Shown here: positions 8,342-17,174 of the stretch, one piece after another
How positions within the stretch are numbered: the first letter of the stretch is position 1
Layout: each line of letters opens with the position of its first letter
Origin: CAZKEG01 sp964601575
GTDB lineage: Bacteria; Desulfobacterota; Thermodesulfobacteria; Thermodesulfobacteriales; Thermodesulfatatoraceae
NCBI GenBank assembly: GCA_964601575.1
Contig: CAZROA010000033.1
Span: forward strand, 1-42,165
DNA: 42,165 nucleotides
Direction: 5' to 3'
Translations under genes and position numbers: made by a program
Notes under the pieces: model-generated
The model's input: only the letters and a program-made list of their open reading frames with translations
Databases searched by the model: none
Told to the model about the DNA's origin: nothing

Positions 8342-8770
8342 ATGGACGGAAAGGTTTTGTCACTCTGGATCCTTACCCTTTCCTTCTGGGGTTCGGCCCC
8401 GCTTTTTGAAAAGCTTGCCCTTCGGGCCTTAGAACCCCTCCTGGCCCTTACCCTGCGTACAGGCATTGCCGCTTTGGTCCTGATCCTGGCCACCATCTTG
8501 ACCGGTAAGACTAGTCAGATACGTGACCTTACCTGGCAGGATGTTGGGGCCCTTGGGGCCAGCGGTCTTCTAGCCGGGGTGCTTGGTATGTTTACTTACT
8601 TTTCACTCTTAAAGACCGGCGTGGCCTCAAAGGTCGTCCCCCTTACCGCCGCTTACCCCTTGGTCACCGCTATTTTGGCCCTGCTCTTTCTAGGAGAAAA
8701 ACTGACCTTTATGCGCCTTTTCGGTATCTTGCTTACCATCACCGGTCTTGTTATCCTTCAGCGTAGTTAA
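8342..8770 (+). CDS. Single-EamA-domain DMT-superfamily transporter
   Basis: The protein has 142 residues with about five hydrophobic segments, the length of one EamA unit. Ordinary drug/metabolite transporters have two. Typical features are WGSAPLFEKLALR near the start, and near the end SKVVPLTAAYPLVTAILALLFLGE then TGLVIL, the EamA closing signature. Such half-size proteins work as dimers. The start at 8342 follows GGAGAGG at good spacing; an earlier TTG (8279) gives an unlikely leader. It stands alone and ends in a strong terminator. Substrate unknown. Confidence 0.8.
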   Translation: MDGKVLSLWILTLSFWGSAPLFEKLALRALEPLLALTLRTGIAALVLILATILTGKTSQIRDLTWQDVGALGASGLLAGVLGMFTYFSLLKTGVASKVVPLTAAYPLVTAILALLFLGEKLTFMRLFGILLTITGLVILQRS

Positions 8771-8795
8771 GGAAAGGTTTTTACCTTATGCATTT

Positions 8796-8826
8796 AGGGC
8801 GGGTTTTATACCCGCCCTCTCTTTTT
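8796..8826 (+). terminator. Rho-independent terminator after the EamA gene
   Basis: A perfect 9-bp stem, AGGGCGGGT (8796-8804) and ACCCGCCCT (8810-8818), has a 5-base loop and is followed by CTCTTTTTATT. On the minus strand the hairpin lacks a U-run, so it serves the plus-strand gene. Confidence 0.85.
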
Positions 8827-9022
8827 ATTCCTCTTTTTCCTTCTCTTTTTTCTCCTTTGAATTCATGTATTGATGCATTTCTGACTTGGTTTCTTGTTTC
8901 ATTTCCTGAGTAGTAATCTTCTTTTCTTTTTCGGCCTTTTGCCCCATAGCAAACAAAGGACCAGCAAATACCAAACTAAATACAAAGATTCCACCAATTA
9001 GTATCTTCCCTACACGTTTCAT
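8825..9022 (-). CDS. Small exported Lys/Glu-rich protein, probable sigma-54 target
   Basis: A 65-residue protein with a clear signal peptide: MKRVGKILIGG, then IFVFSLVFAGPLFA, with cleavage near residue 25. The mature part has about 40 residues, almost only charged and polar, with several Met residues, ending KEKKEKEKEE. A strong ribosome site (AAGGAGG) sits 6 bases before the ATG, so it is very likely a real gene. A sigma-54 promoter lies upstream (9128-9144), with operator-like repeats beyond it. I do not recognise the family. The mature peptide is probably a disordered periplasmic or secreted peptide; metal or polyanion binding is only a guess. Confidence 0.7.
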   Translation of the reverse strand: MKRVGKILIGGIFVFSLVFAGPLFAMGQKAEKEKKITTQEMKQETKSEMHQYMNSKEKKEKEKEE

Positions 9023-9127
9023 CTCTTTCCTCCTTTTTAATTAAATAATTTGTTTTACTGCCACCCTCTTTTCCCACCTCCATCCCTCATTTTGAATATC
9101 TTTTGGAGGGAGGCATTTATTTTTATC

Positions 9128-9144
9128 TGCACATTGTATGCCAG
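9128..9144 (-). promoter_or_regulatory. Sigma-54 promoter of the small exported protein
   Basis: The minus strand reads CTGGCATACAATGTGCA. The GG (9142-9141) and GC (9130-9129) are exactly 10 bases apart, as required for the -24/-12 elements. It matches the YTGGCAC-N5-TTGCA consensus except for T at the last -24 base and G at the first -12 base. Predicted start near 9117, giving a 5' leader of about 95 bases before the ATG at 9022. Confidence 0.65.
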
Positions 9145-9219
9145 TTTCTTCTATTATCTTAAATCCTTGCTATTTATAGAAAGAAAGAGATGAGACTAAG
9201 TGAGATAAATTATAAGAAT

Positions 9220-9237
9220 TGTATGTTTTCGCCTACA
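9220..9237. promoter_or_regulatory. Imperfect inverted repeat, possible sigma-54 enhancer site
   Basis: TGTATG-N6-CCTACA has one mismatch to the perfect site exactly 100 bases away at 9320. Its centre is about 110 bases upstream of the predicted transcription start of the small exported gene, a normal position for an NtrC-family activator site. Confidence 0.4.
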
Positions 9238-9319
9238 AATATACCCTCTCTTTAAAGTTGTCCCTTGAATGGTCATTGAATTTGTGTCCCCTCGCTTCTG
9301 GCCCGCCCCGACTCAAGGT

Positions 9320-9337
9320 TGTAGGTATTCCCCTACA
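9320..9337. promoter_or_regulatory. TGTAGG-N6-CCTACA inverted repeat, possible enhancer site
   Basis: This is a perfect 6-bp-arm repeat with a 6-base spacer, followed by another TGTAGG half-site at 9353-9358. The same repeat with the same spacing occurs upstream of the FeeM-like gene at 41613-41630. In both places a sigma-54 promoter lies within enhancer range. Confidence 0.45.
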
Positions 9338-9419
9338 CCATAAAAACCTTCTTGTAGGTTCCTTCGTTGCTTCTCATCCGGTTTGGGTTAATCTTGGAAA
9401 AAATCCCAAGGGGTGGTCT

Positions 9420-12400
9420 ATGGCCGATTTTGTCCATCTGCACTTACATACGGAATGGAGCCTCTTGGATGGAGCAATCCGCTTAAAAGATCTTTTTGTT
9501 CAGGCTCAAGAATTTGGTTATCACGCCCTAGCTATTACTGATCACGGCACCCTCTTTGGGCTCATCCATTTTTATGAAAAGGCCCTTGAGGCCGGGATAA
9601 AACCCATCTTGGGCTGTGAGGTCTACGTGGCCCCTGGGTCGCGTTTTGAGCGCAAGGCCAAGAGCGCCCATGAGGCCGGTTATCACCTCATCCTCCTTTG
9701 TGAAAACGAGGTTGGCTACCGAAATCTCCTAAAACTGTGTACCTTGGCCCATTTTGAGGGCTTTTATTGGAAGCCCCGGGTAGATAAAGAACTCCTCCGG
9801 CAATACCATGAAGGTCTCATCGCCCTTTCGGCCTGCTTACATGGTGAGGTCCCGGCGGCCATCATCCGCGGTCAGATGGATAAGGCCAAAAAATTGGCCC
9901 AGGAATACGCCTCCATCTTTCCCGGGCGTTTCTATCTGGAACTCCAGGAAAACGAACTCCCCGAGCAAAAAATGGTCAACGAGGCCCTGGTGGAACTGGC
10001 TAAGGACTTAGGGCTTCCGCTGGTGGCCACCAACGATTGCCATTATCTCCGCCCGGAAGACGCCCGGGTCCATGATGTGCTCCTCTGCATCCAGACCAAC
10101 AAGACCGTCCATGATGAAAACCGTATGCGGTTTTCCACCGATAAACTCTATTTTGCCTCCCCAGAGGAGATGATCACCCGTTTTTCCTGGTGCCCGGAGG
10201 CAATAGAAAATACGATAAAGATCGCCGAGCGCTGTAATATCAAGATTGAACTCGGCAAACACCATTTCCCCCGCTACCCCATCCCCGAGGGCTGTACCTA
10301 TGAAGAGGTCTTTGAGGAAAAGGCCCGGGCGGGTTTTGAGAAACGCCTGGCTGAACTCAAAGAGTTCCCCGGGCTTGCCGCTTCGGAAAAAGAATATCGC
10401 CAACGCCTGGAATATGAACTCGAGATCATCAAGAAGAAGGGCTTTGCCAGCTATTTTCTGGTGGTCTCAGACTTTATTGCCTGGGCCAAGGCCCAGGGTA
10501 TCCCCGTGGGGCCTGGCCGTGGCTCAGCCGCCGGTTCCTTGGTGGCCTTTTCCATGGGGATCACCAACCTTGATCCTATTCGCTATGGCCTCCTTTTTGA
10601 ACGCTTCTTAAATGTCGAGCGCGAAAGTCTCCCGGATATCGACGTTGATTTTTGTATGCGCCGCCGAGAAGAAGTGATCCGCTATGTGAGAGAAAAATAC
10701 GGCGGGCAGGAATATGTGGCCCAGATCGCTACTTTTGGTCAGATGAAGGCCCGGGCCGTGGTGCGGGACGTAGGCCGTGCCTTGGGTATGCCTTATCCCG
10801 AGGTAGATCGCATCGCCAAGCTCATTCCAGAGACCGCCGGGATTACCCTGGATCAGGCCCTGGCCCAGGAGCCGCATCTAAGGGAGTTGGTAGAAAAAGA
10901 CCCGCGGGTGGCGGAACTCATCGCCATTGCCCGGGTGCTTGAGGGGCTTCCGCGGCACTCCTCTACCCACGCCGCCGGGGTAGTAATCTCCGATGCCCCG
11001 CTCACCAATTATTGCCCCCTAATGAAGGGTGAGGCCGATGAAATCGTCACCCAGTTCGATATGAAGGCCGTGGAAAGGGTCGGCCTCATCAAGTTCGACT
11101 TCCTGGGGTTGCGGACCCTCACCATCATTGATCACACCGTACAATTGGTAAAGGAACACTACGGGGAGGAGATTGACCTTGAACGTCTTCCCCTAGACGA
11201 TCCGAAGACTTACGAACTCCTGCGGCGAGGGGATACCGACGGCGTGTTCCAATTGGAATCTTCGGGGATGAAAGACCTCCTCATCCGGATGCAACCCTCT
11301 AACTTCAACGACCTCATCGCCATCCTGGCCCTCTATCGCCCCGGGCCACTTGAATCCGGTATGGTCGATCAATACATCAAGGCCAAACACGGTGAGGTGG
11401 AAGTCACTTACCTCGTACCAGAGCTTGAGCCCATTCTGAAAGAGACCTACGGCGTAATCGTCTATCAGGAACAGGTAATGAAGATCGCCCAGGTCCTGGC
11501 GGGCTACAGCCTGGGTGAGGCCGACATCCTGCGCCGGGCCATGGGGAAGAAAAAGCCTGAGGTCATGGCCGCGCAAAAGGAACGCTTTGTCCGCGGGGCG
11601 GTGGAACGCGGTATCCCCGAAGACAAGGCCATCCAGATCTTTGACTTGATGGAGAAATTTGCCGGCTACGGCTTTAATAAGAGCCACTCGGCGGCCTATG
11701 CCCTTGTCGCCTTTCAGACAGCCTACCTCAAGGCCCATTATCCCTTGTGTTTCATGACTGCGCTTCTCTCCTACGAAATGGAAAAGGCCGAGCAGGTGGT
11801 CAAATATGTCCATGTCTGTCGCCAGATGGGCATCGATATCTTGCCTCCGGACGTAAACGAAAGTGAAGTAGCCTTTACCATCTCCGGAGAGAAGATCCGC
11901 TTTGGGCTGGCGGCGGTGAAAAACGTCGGTGAAGGGGCCATTGAAGAGATCCTTAAGGCTCGGCGGGAAGGGGGCCCGTTTAAGTCCCTTGAGGACTTTT
12001 GCCTAAGGGTGGATTTGAAAAAGGTCAACCGCCGGGTGCTTGAGGCCTTGATCAAGAGCGGGGCCATGGATTCCCTCGGGGCCACCAGGGCTGCCCTCAT
12101 GGAAGTGCTTGATAAGATGCTTGATTGGGTGCAGGCCAGACGTAAGGCCAGGGAGATGGGGCAGGTCTCGATCTTTGATTTGGCTGTCCAGGACACCGCG
12201 CCCCGGAGCCCGATCAAGGTCCCTGATCTTCCGGAATGGCCTCCTTCAAGGAAACTTGCCTATGAAAAAGAGGCCCTGGGGTTTTATATCAGCGGCCATC
12301 CCCTTGAGCCCTACAGAGAATGGCTTACCCAGCTCACCCCTTACACTATTGCCTCTTTGGAAAAGGTCCCGGAAAGGACCAAGGTGGCCTTCGGCGGGGC

Positions 12401-12878
12401 GGTCTCGGCCCTAAAGGTCGTCAATACCCGAAAAGGTGGTCGGATGGCCTTTGTGCACCTGGAAGATGGGGAAGACACGGTGGAGGTGATTGTCTTTCCC
12501 GATCTCTTTCGCCGTACACGCGAGCTGCTCGAGGCCAAGGAATTGGTCTTTGTGGTCGGGACTTTAGAGAAGGAAGAGGGAAATTGTCGGGTGCTTGCCG
12601 AACAGGTCGTCCCTATCAAAGAGGCCCCTAAGATAGCCCGTGGGCGGGTGACCTTGGTCTTACACGGAGAAGAACTTAGGCCTGAACAATTGCGGGTGCT
12701 TAAAGAAATCCTTTCTGAAAGCCGGGGGAATTTTCCGGTAAGTCTACTCCTTAAGTTTACCGAAGGAGAAGTGGCCATTGATCTATCGAATTATCAGGTC
12801 GAACCACGGCCAGAGCTCAGCAAGACCCTGCAGGAACTCTTTGGTTATAACTCCTTTAAGGTAAATTTGGAAATCTAG
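9420..12878 (+). CDS. dnaE: DNA polymerase III alpha subunit
   Basis: The protein has 1152 residues from the ATG at 9420, close to E. coli DnaE in size. The N-terminal PHP domain starts FVHLHLHTEWSLLDGA and contains AITDHGTLFG. The palm has GPGRGSAAGSLVAF, then PDIDVDF with catalytic D408 and D410, and the third Asp D560 in IKFDFLGLRTL. Fingers, beta-binding and helix-hairpin-helix regions follow. An OB-fold (FGGAVSALKVVNTRKGG, FVHLEDGEDTVEVIVFPDLF) lies near residues 990-1080. This is the replicative polymerase of the cell. The frame is open another 67 codons upstream, but homology begins at MADFVHLH and AAGGGG precedes that ATG. Confidence 0.97.
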   Translation: MADFVHLHLHTEWSLLDGAIRLKDLFVQAQEFGYHALAITDHGTLFGLIHFYEKALEAGIKPILGCEVYVAPGSRFERKAKSAHEAGYHLILLCENEVGYRNLLKLCTLAHFEGFYWKPRVDKELLRQYHEGLIALSACLHGEVPAAIIRGQMDKAKKLAQEYASIFPGRFYLELQENELPEQKMVNEALVELAKDLGLPLVATNDCHYLRPEDARVHDVLLCIQTNKTVHDENRMRFSTDKLYFASPEEMITRFSWCPEAIENTIKIAERCNIKIELGKHHFPRYPIPEGCTYEEVFEEKARAGFEKRLAELKEFPGLAASEKEYRQRLEYELEIIKKKGFASYFLVVSDFIAWAKAQGIPVGPGRGSAAGSLVAFSMGITNLDPIRYGLLFERFLNVERESLPDIDVDFCMRRREEVIRYVREKYGGQEYVAQIATFGQMKARAVVRDVGRALGMPYPEVDRIAKLIPETAGITLDQALAQEPHLRELVEKDPRVAELIAIARVLEGLPRHSSTHAAGVVISDAPLTNYCPLMKGEADEIVTQFDMKAVERVGLIKFDFLGLRTLTIIDHTVQLVKEHYGEEIDLERLPLDDPKTYELLRRGDTDGVFQLESSGMKDLLIRMQPSNFNDLIAILALYRPGPLESGMVDQYIKAKHGEVEVTYLVPELEPILKETYGVIVYQEQVMKIAQVLAGYSLGEADILRRAMGKKKPEVMAAQKERFVRGAVERGIPEDKAIQIFDLMEKFAGYGFNKSHSAAYALVAFQTAYLKAHYPLCFMTALLSYEMEKAEQVVKYVHVCRQMGIDILPPDVNESEVAFTISGEKIRFGLAAVKNVGEGAIEEILKARREGGPFKSLEDFCLRVDLKKVNRRVLEALIKSGAMDSLGATRAALMEVLDKMLDWVQARRKAREMGQVSIFDLAVQDTAPRSPIKVPDLPEWPPSRKLAYEKEALGFYISGHPLEPYREWLTQLTPYTIASLEKVPERTKVAFGGAVSALKVVNTRKGGRMAFVHLEDGEDTVEVIVFPDLFRRTRELLEAKELVFVVGTLEKEEGNCRVLAEQVVPIKEAPKIARGRVTLVLHGEELRPEQLRVLKEILSESRGNFPVSLLLKFTEGEVAIDLSNYQVEPRPELSKTLQELFGYNSFKVNLEI

Positions 12879-12966
12879 CCCTTAATTGGACGATTCCTGA
12901 AGTAAGGTTAGAGATGGATCAATCATTGTTGTCCCCGAAGGTGAGGTTGGGTATGTTCTGCCTATT

Positions 12967-13821
12967 ATGGCCCGACTCGCCATTCGGGTGGAAAATCTCA
13001 CCAAAAGATACGGTTCTATAGAGGCCTTAAAGGGCATCAATTTTGAGATCGCTGCCGGCGAACTCTTTGCCCTCCTCGGGCCCAATGGGGCCGGGAAGAC
13101 GACCACTATCCGCATCCTCTCTGGTCTTACCCGTACAAGCGGAGGGCAGGCCTATTTTTTCGACCTAAACATCTTTGAAAGACCACTTGAGGCCAAGAAG
13201 ATGGCTGGTCTGGTCCCGCAGACCATCAATCTTGATCTTGAGCTCACCGTCTGGGAAAACCTCCTTATCCACGGCCTCCTCTTTGGCCTTAGTCGAAGGG
13301 AGATTCGGGAACAGGCAGAAAGGCTCCTTCGGTTTGCCGAGTTATACGAGAGACGAAAACACAAGGTGCGCACCCTCTCCGGGGGGCTTAGACGGAGGCT
13401 CTTGATCACCCGGGCCCTGATGCATGAGCCTCGCATCCTCTTTCTCGATGAGCCTACCGTGGGCCTTGATCCGCACATCAGACGCCGGCTGTGGGCCTTG
13501 ATCAAACGTATTCAACAACAGGGGACCACGATCCTTTTGACCACTCACTACATCGAAGAGGCCGAGTTCTTGGCTGACCGGGTGGCCTTTATTGATCAGG
13601 GAGAGATCGTGGTCATTGATACCCCGGAAAGCCTGATGAAACGCCTTGGAGAATTCGCCTTGGACATCGTCAGTGAGACCGGGCTTGAGACCAAATATTT
13701 CCAGACCAGGGCCGAGGCCGAAAGGGCCATGCTTGAATTGGCCAAAGGGGATAAGAGCGTCACCCTGCGCCGGGTCAATCTGGAAGACGCCTTTGTCTAT
13801 TTCATCGGTAAACGGGTATGA
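12967..13821 (+). CDS. ABC exporter ATP-binding protein (ABC-2 type)
   Basis: A 284-residue ABC ATPase. It has Walker A GPNGAGKTTT (about residue 39), Q-loop LVPQ, signature LSGGLRRRLLITRAL, Walker B ILFLDEPTVGLD and H-loop TTHYIEEAEFLADR. A C-terminal extension of about 60 residues follows, typical of the DrrA/CcmA/NatA multidrug-export group. It is coupled by an ATGA overlap to the permease gene downstream. Substrate unknown; lipid, drug or polysaccharide export are all possible for this type. Confidence 0.9.
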   Translation: MARLAIRVENLTKRYGSIEALKGINFEIAAGELFALLGPNGAGKTTTIRILSGLTRTSGGQAYFFDLNIFERPLEAKKMAGLVPQTINLDLELTVWENLLIHGLLFGLSRREIREQAERLLRFAELYERRKHKVRTLSGGLRRRLLITRALMHEPRILFLDEPTVGLDPHIRRRLWALIKRIQQQGTTILLTTHYIEEAEFLADRVAFIDQGEIVVIDTPESLMKRLGEFALDIVSETGLETKYFQTRAEAERAMLELAKGDKSVTLRRVNLEDAFVYFIGKRV

Positions 13822-14552
13822 AGGGATTTTTGGCCGTCTATCTCCGGGAGATGTTGATCATCTGGCACCGCCTACCGCGGATGCTCCTTTCCTTTTCCAT
13901 CTCCCCGGCCCTTTATCTGGTGGCCTTTGGCTTTGGGCTGGGAAAACACATGACCGTGGGCGGTAGACCTTATTTGGAATTTCTCGTCCCCGGACTTATC
14001 GCCGCCTCTTCCATGACCCAAGGCTTTGGGATAAACGTAGAGATAAACGTGGCCCGTTTTTACTTCCGCGTCTTTGAGGAGATCCAAGCAGCCCCGGTCT
14101 CAAACCTTGCCTATGTTTTAGGGGAGATCCTTTCCGGGGTAACACGGGCCCTCCTTTCCGTGGTGGTCATCCTCCTCATCACCCATTTGGCCGGGGTCAA
14201 ACTCTCTTATGGGCTACCCCTTTGGTTGGGAGTACTCCTTAATGCCTTTGTCTTTTCTGCCCTGGGAGTGGCTTCGGCCATGATCATCAAGTCCCACGCG
14301 GATCAGGCCTTGATCACCAACCTCATCATTACCCCGATGGCCTTTTTGGGAGGGACCTTTTTCCCGGTGGAAAACATGCCCCATCTGGTCCAGATCATGT
14401 TAAAGGCCCTACCCTTGACCCATGCCTCGCACCTGATCCGCCAGGCGGCCTATGGTCGGGGGCTCATTCTTAATTCCTTGGTCATTCTCTGTATCCTTGC
14501 CCTAGGGGGGCTTCTCTTGGCCTATTGGTCAGTAGACAAGGCCAAGGATTGA
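13818..14552 (+). CDS. ABC-2 type transport permease
   Basis: The protein has 244 residues and six hydrophobic segments in the ABC-2 pattern. It has an N-terminal amphipathic helix (GFLAVYLREMLIIWHR), a central FLVPGLIAASSMTQGFGINVE, and the late motif TPMAFLGGTFFPVENMP typical of ABC-2 permeases such as DrrB and NodJ. It forms the membrane channel for the ATPase encoded just upstream. It is the last gene of the pair and is followed by a Pho box, so the pst operon starts separately. Confidence 0.88.
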   Translation: MKGFLAVYLREMLIIWHRLPRMLLSFSISPALYLVAFGFGLGKHMTVGGRPYLEFLVPGLIAASSMTQGFGINVEINVARFYFRVFEEIQAAPVSNLAYVLGEILSGVTRALLSVVVILLITHLAGVKLSYGLPLWLGVLLNAFVFSALGVASAMIIKSHADQALITNLIITPMAFLGGTFFPVENMPHLVQIMLKALPLTHASHLIRQAAYGRGLILNSLVILCILALGGLLLAYWSVDKAKD

Positions 14553-14562
14553 TGAGCTCAAT

Positions 14563-14582
14563 TTGTCACAGAAATGTCACAG
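14563..14582 (+). promoter_or_regulatory. PhoB box upstream of pstC
   Basis: Two direct repeats, TTGTCAC (14563-14569) and ATGTCAC (14574-14580), are set 11 bases apart with AGAA between them. This matches the CTGTCAT-N4-CTGTCAT Pho box. It lies about 70 bases before the pstC ATG, so the operon should be induced under phosphate starvation by PhoB/PhoR. Those regulators are not encoded in the window. Confidence 0.75.
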
Positions 14583-14647
14583 TTTAAAAACTGACATCAG
14601 TCTCAAAATCCGCTAAGGATTGGATAGCCTTTTTTCCGAGGTCCAGG

Positions 14648-15538
14648 ATGAAGGAACCGGCTCCCGGTGGTCATCTCAAATACGACCTTGCCTTCCAAAA
14701 GATAGCCACTGGCATGGGGCTCCTGGTGGTGGTCCTGGTCGCTGGGATCTTTGTCACCCTGGTGATTGAATCTTGGCCTTCAATCAAGGCCTTTGGCCTG
14801 CGTTTTCTCTGGACCACCACCTGGGACCCGGTATCCCTCCAATTCGGCGCCCTCCCCTTTTTGGTAGGCACCTTGATTACCTCCTTTTTGGCCCTGATCA
14901 TTGCCGCTCCTTTTGCCCTGGCTGGGGCCATTTTTTTGGGTGAGATCGCCCCTCCCCGGTATGCCAATCCGGTCTCTTTTGTCATAGAACTTTTGGCCGG
15001 TATCCCCTCGGTCATCTACGGCCTCTGGGCCTTGTTTTACCTCGTCCCCCTGGTACGTTGGTTTGAGATGAAGATCGGCGCCCCACCCTTTGGCCTGGGG
15101 CTCTTCACCGCCTCTTTGGTCTTGGCCATCATGATCCTGCCCTATGCCCTTTCGGTGGCCCGGGATGTCATCCGTCTGGTGCCCGACGATCTCAAAGAGG
15201 CGGCTTACGGGCTTGGCGCCACCCGGTGGGAGACCATTCGCCATGTGATATTGCCTTACGCCCGTTCGGGGATCTTTGCCGGTATCGTTCTGGCCTTGGG
15301 GCGGGCCCTGGGGGAGACCATGGCCGTGACCATGGTCATCGGTAACCGTTCGGCCATGCCGCAAAGCCTGTGGGACTTGGCCAATACCATGGCCAGTGTC
15401 ATTGCCAATGAATTTACCGAGGCCACCGAAGACGTTCACCTCGCGGCCTTGGTGGAGATCGGGCTCTTGTTATTTATCATCACCGTCATCGTCAATCTCC
15501 TGGCCAGGATAATCATCATCAGGCTGAAGGTAAAATGA
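14648..15538 (+). CDS. pstC: Phosphate ABC transporter permease PstC
   Basis: A 296-residue inner-membrane protein with six predicted membrane segments. The PstC features are FGALPFLVGTLITSFLALIIAAPFA, the IELLAGIPSVIYGLWALF region, and the EAA loop LKEAAYGLGATRWETIRHVILP (around residues 180-200), which contacts PstB. The C-terminal GRALGETMAVTMVIGN is highly conserved in the family. It forms the phosphate channel with PstA. The start has GAGGT upstream. It is the first gene after the Pho box; a pstS gene for the binding protein would normally stand here but is absent. Confidence 0.93.
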   Translation: MKEPAPGGHLKYDLAFQKIATGMGLLVVVLVAGIFVTLVIESWPSIKAFGLRFLWTTTWDPVSLQFGALPFLVGTLITSFLALIIAAPFALAGAIFLGEIAPPRYANPVSFVIELLAGIPSVIYGLWALFYLVPLVRWFEMKIGAPPFGLGLFTASLVLAIMILPYALSVARDVIRLVPDDLKEAAYGLGATRWETIRHVILPYARSGIFAGIVLALGRALGETMAVTMVIGNRSAMPQSLWDLANTMASVIANEFTEATEDVHLAALVEIGLLLFIITVIVNLLARIIIIRLKVK

Positions 15539-16398
15539 CCGGCGAGACCTATCCTACCCACGAAAAGAGACGAGGATTCAAAAACAAGGTTATTATCGGA
15601 GTCATTGTCATCTTGGCCCTGCTACCAGCCATCCCCCTCTTTTTGATCCTGATCAACATTCTCAAAGAGGGCCTAAGGGCTTTAAGCCCTGGGTTTTTAT
15701 TCCATTTACCAAAGCCTCCGGGAGAGGAAGGGGGAGGCATCAGTAATGCTTTGGTGGGGACCTTTTTCATTGTCGGCCTCTCGGTCATTATCGGGGTACC
15801 GATCTCTATCTTGGCCGGGGTCTATCTCTCCGAATACGGAAAGGATTCCAAACTGGCGGAGGTCATTCGCATCTCCGCCGATGTCCTCCAGGGGGTCCCT
15901 TCTATTGTCATCGGCATCGTGGCCTACGCCTGGGTGGTGCGACCCATGGGGCATTTTTCCGCCCTTTCCGGGAGCGTAGCCCTGGCCTTGATGATGATCC
16001 CAGTGGTGGTGAGGACCACCGAAGAGGTCCTGCGCCTGGTCCCGGACATCTTGCGGGAGGCCTCCTTGGCCCTGGGGGTCCCTTACTGGCGAACGGTCTT
16101 AAAGGTGGTCTTGCCCACGGGCATGGTAGGGGTCACCACTGGCATCCTTATCGCCGTGGCCAGGATTGCCGGGGAGACGGCCCCTTTGCTCTTTACCGCC
16201 TTTGGTAACCAATTTATGACCTGGAATCCGATGGAACCCATGAATGCCTTGCCTTTGGTCATCTTTAATTACGCCACTAGCCCGTATGAAGATTGGTGGC
16301 GTCAGGCCTGGGGGGCGGCGGTGGTGCTGACCTTTATGGTCCTTGGGCTAAACGTCCTTTCGCGTCTGCTGGCCCGTCGCATCGCTGGCGAGAAATAG
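15535..16398 (+). CDS. pstA: Phosphate ABC transporter permease PstA
   Basis: A 287-residue permease overlapping pstC by ATGA. It has six membrane segments, LQGVPSIVIGIVAYAWVV in the middle, and the EAA loop LREASLALGVPYWRTVLKVVLP. ARIAGETAPLLFTAFGNQF matches the conserved PstA end signature. It pairs with PstC in the membrane. The first 60 residues carry a long loop rich in Pro/Gly (FLFHLPKPPGEEGGGISNALVG), usual for the family. Confidence 0.93.
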   Translation: MTGETYPTHEKRRGFKNKVIIGVIVILALLPAIPLFLILINILKEGLRALSPGFLFHLPKPPGEEGGGISNALVGTFFIVGLSVIIGVPISILAGVYLSEYGKDSKLAEVIRISADVLQGVPSIVIGIVAYAWVVRPMGHFSALSGSVALALMMIPVVVRTTEEVLRLVPDILREASLALGVPYWRTVLKVVLPTGMVGVTTGILIAVARIAGETAPLLFTAFGNQFMTWNPMEPMNALPLVIFNYATSPYEDWWRQAWGAAVVLTFMVLGLNVLSRLLARRIAGEK

Positions 16399-16409
16399 GA
16401 GGCCGGAGC

Positions 16410-17174
16410 ATGGAGACCCTACCGATCATCTTTCGGACCGAAGACCTCTGCGCCTACTACGGTGATTTTATGGCCATTAAACACGTCACCATTTCCATCC
16501 CTGAAAAACAGGTGACCGCCATTATGGGGCCTTCGGGATGTGGAAAGACCACCTTTATCCGTTGCCTTAACCGTCTCCATGAACTGACCCCAGGGGCCAG
16601 GATCTCTGGAAAGATATTTCTCAGGGACGAAGACATCCTCAAGCTCGATCCCATCGTTGTCCGCCGAAAAGTGGGCATGGTCTTTCAGCGCCCGAACCCC
16701 TTCCCGACTATGACCATCTACGAGAACGTCTTGGCTGGCTATAAGCTATTGGGCATCAAGATTCCCCGCCAAGTGGCGGATTTCATCGTGGAAGAGGCCT
16801 TACGCAAGGCGGCCCTGTGGGACGAAGTCAAGGATATCCTTCACCGCCGGGGGACCTTTCTCTCTGGTGGTCAACAACAAAGGCTCTGTATCGCCCGCGC
16901 CCTGGCGGTCAAACCCGAGGTCCTCTTGATGGATGAACCCACCTCTGCCCTTGACCCCAAGGCCACCCTTCAGATAGAAAACCTGATTGTTGAACTCAAA
17001 GAGACGGTTACCATCGTGATCGTCACTCATAATATGCCGCAAGCCGGTCGTATTTCAGACTACACGGCCTTCTTTTACCTCGGTGAACTGGTCGAGTTCG
17101 GTCCCACAGCCGAAGTCTTTACCAATCCCAAAGATCCCAGGACGGAGGAATACCTCACCGGTAAGTTTAGTTAG
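16410..17174 (+). CDS. pstB: Phosphate ABC transporter ATPase PstB
   Basis: A 254-residue ABC ATPase. It has Walker A GPSGCGKTTFIRCLNR, the Q-loop GMVFQRPNPFP (the PNPF is diagnostic of PstB), signature LSGGQQQRLCIARAL, Walker B VLLMDEPTSALD and the H-loop VTHNMPQAGRISD. FFYLGELVEFG closes the domain. The ATG at 16410 follows AGGAGG at 16397-16402. The frame continues back into pstA but that part is shadow. It drives phosphate uptake by ATP hydrolysis. Confidence 0.96.
   Translation: METLPIIFRTEDLCAYYGDFMAIKHVTISIPEKQVTAIMGPSGCGKTTFIRCLNRLHELTPGARISGKIFLRDEDILKLDPIVVRRKVGMVFQRPNPFPTMTIYENVLAGYKLLGIKIPRQVADFIVEEALRKAALWDEVKDILHRRGTFLSGGQQQRLCIARALAVKPEVLLMDEPTSALDPKATLQIENLIVELKETVTIVIVTHNMPQAGRISDYTAFFYLGELVEFGPTAEVFTNPKDPRTEEYLTGKFS

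Larger units (their letters stand above)
9023..9419. other. 397-base regulatory region between the small exported gene and dnaE
   Basis: No gene is seen here. It holds a sigma-54 promoter for the minus-strand small protein (9128-9144), an imperfect repeat TGTATG-N6-CCTACA (9220-9237), a perfect repeat TGTAGG-N6-CCTACA (9320-9337) and a half-site TGTAGG (9353-9358). The dnaE frame is open back to 9219, but that leader has no DnaE similarity. No convincing sigma-70 promoter for dnaE was picked out. Confidence 0.6.

Noticed and set aside
9353..9374. Sigma-54-like element facing dnaE (GG 9357-9358, GC 9369-9370)
   Set aside because: Spacing is right but the -24 box (TAGGTTC) is poor and dnaE is a housekeeping gene; probably chance overlap with a TGTAGG half-site.
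9219..9419. N-terminal extension of dnaE
   Set aside because: No DnaE similarity before MADFVHLH; the stretch contains the operator repeats instead.
14780..15439. 219-codon minus-strand frame inside pstC
   Set aside because: Gly/Gln/His/Asp-rich translation typical of antisense to membrane-protein genes.
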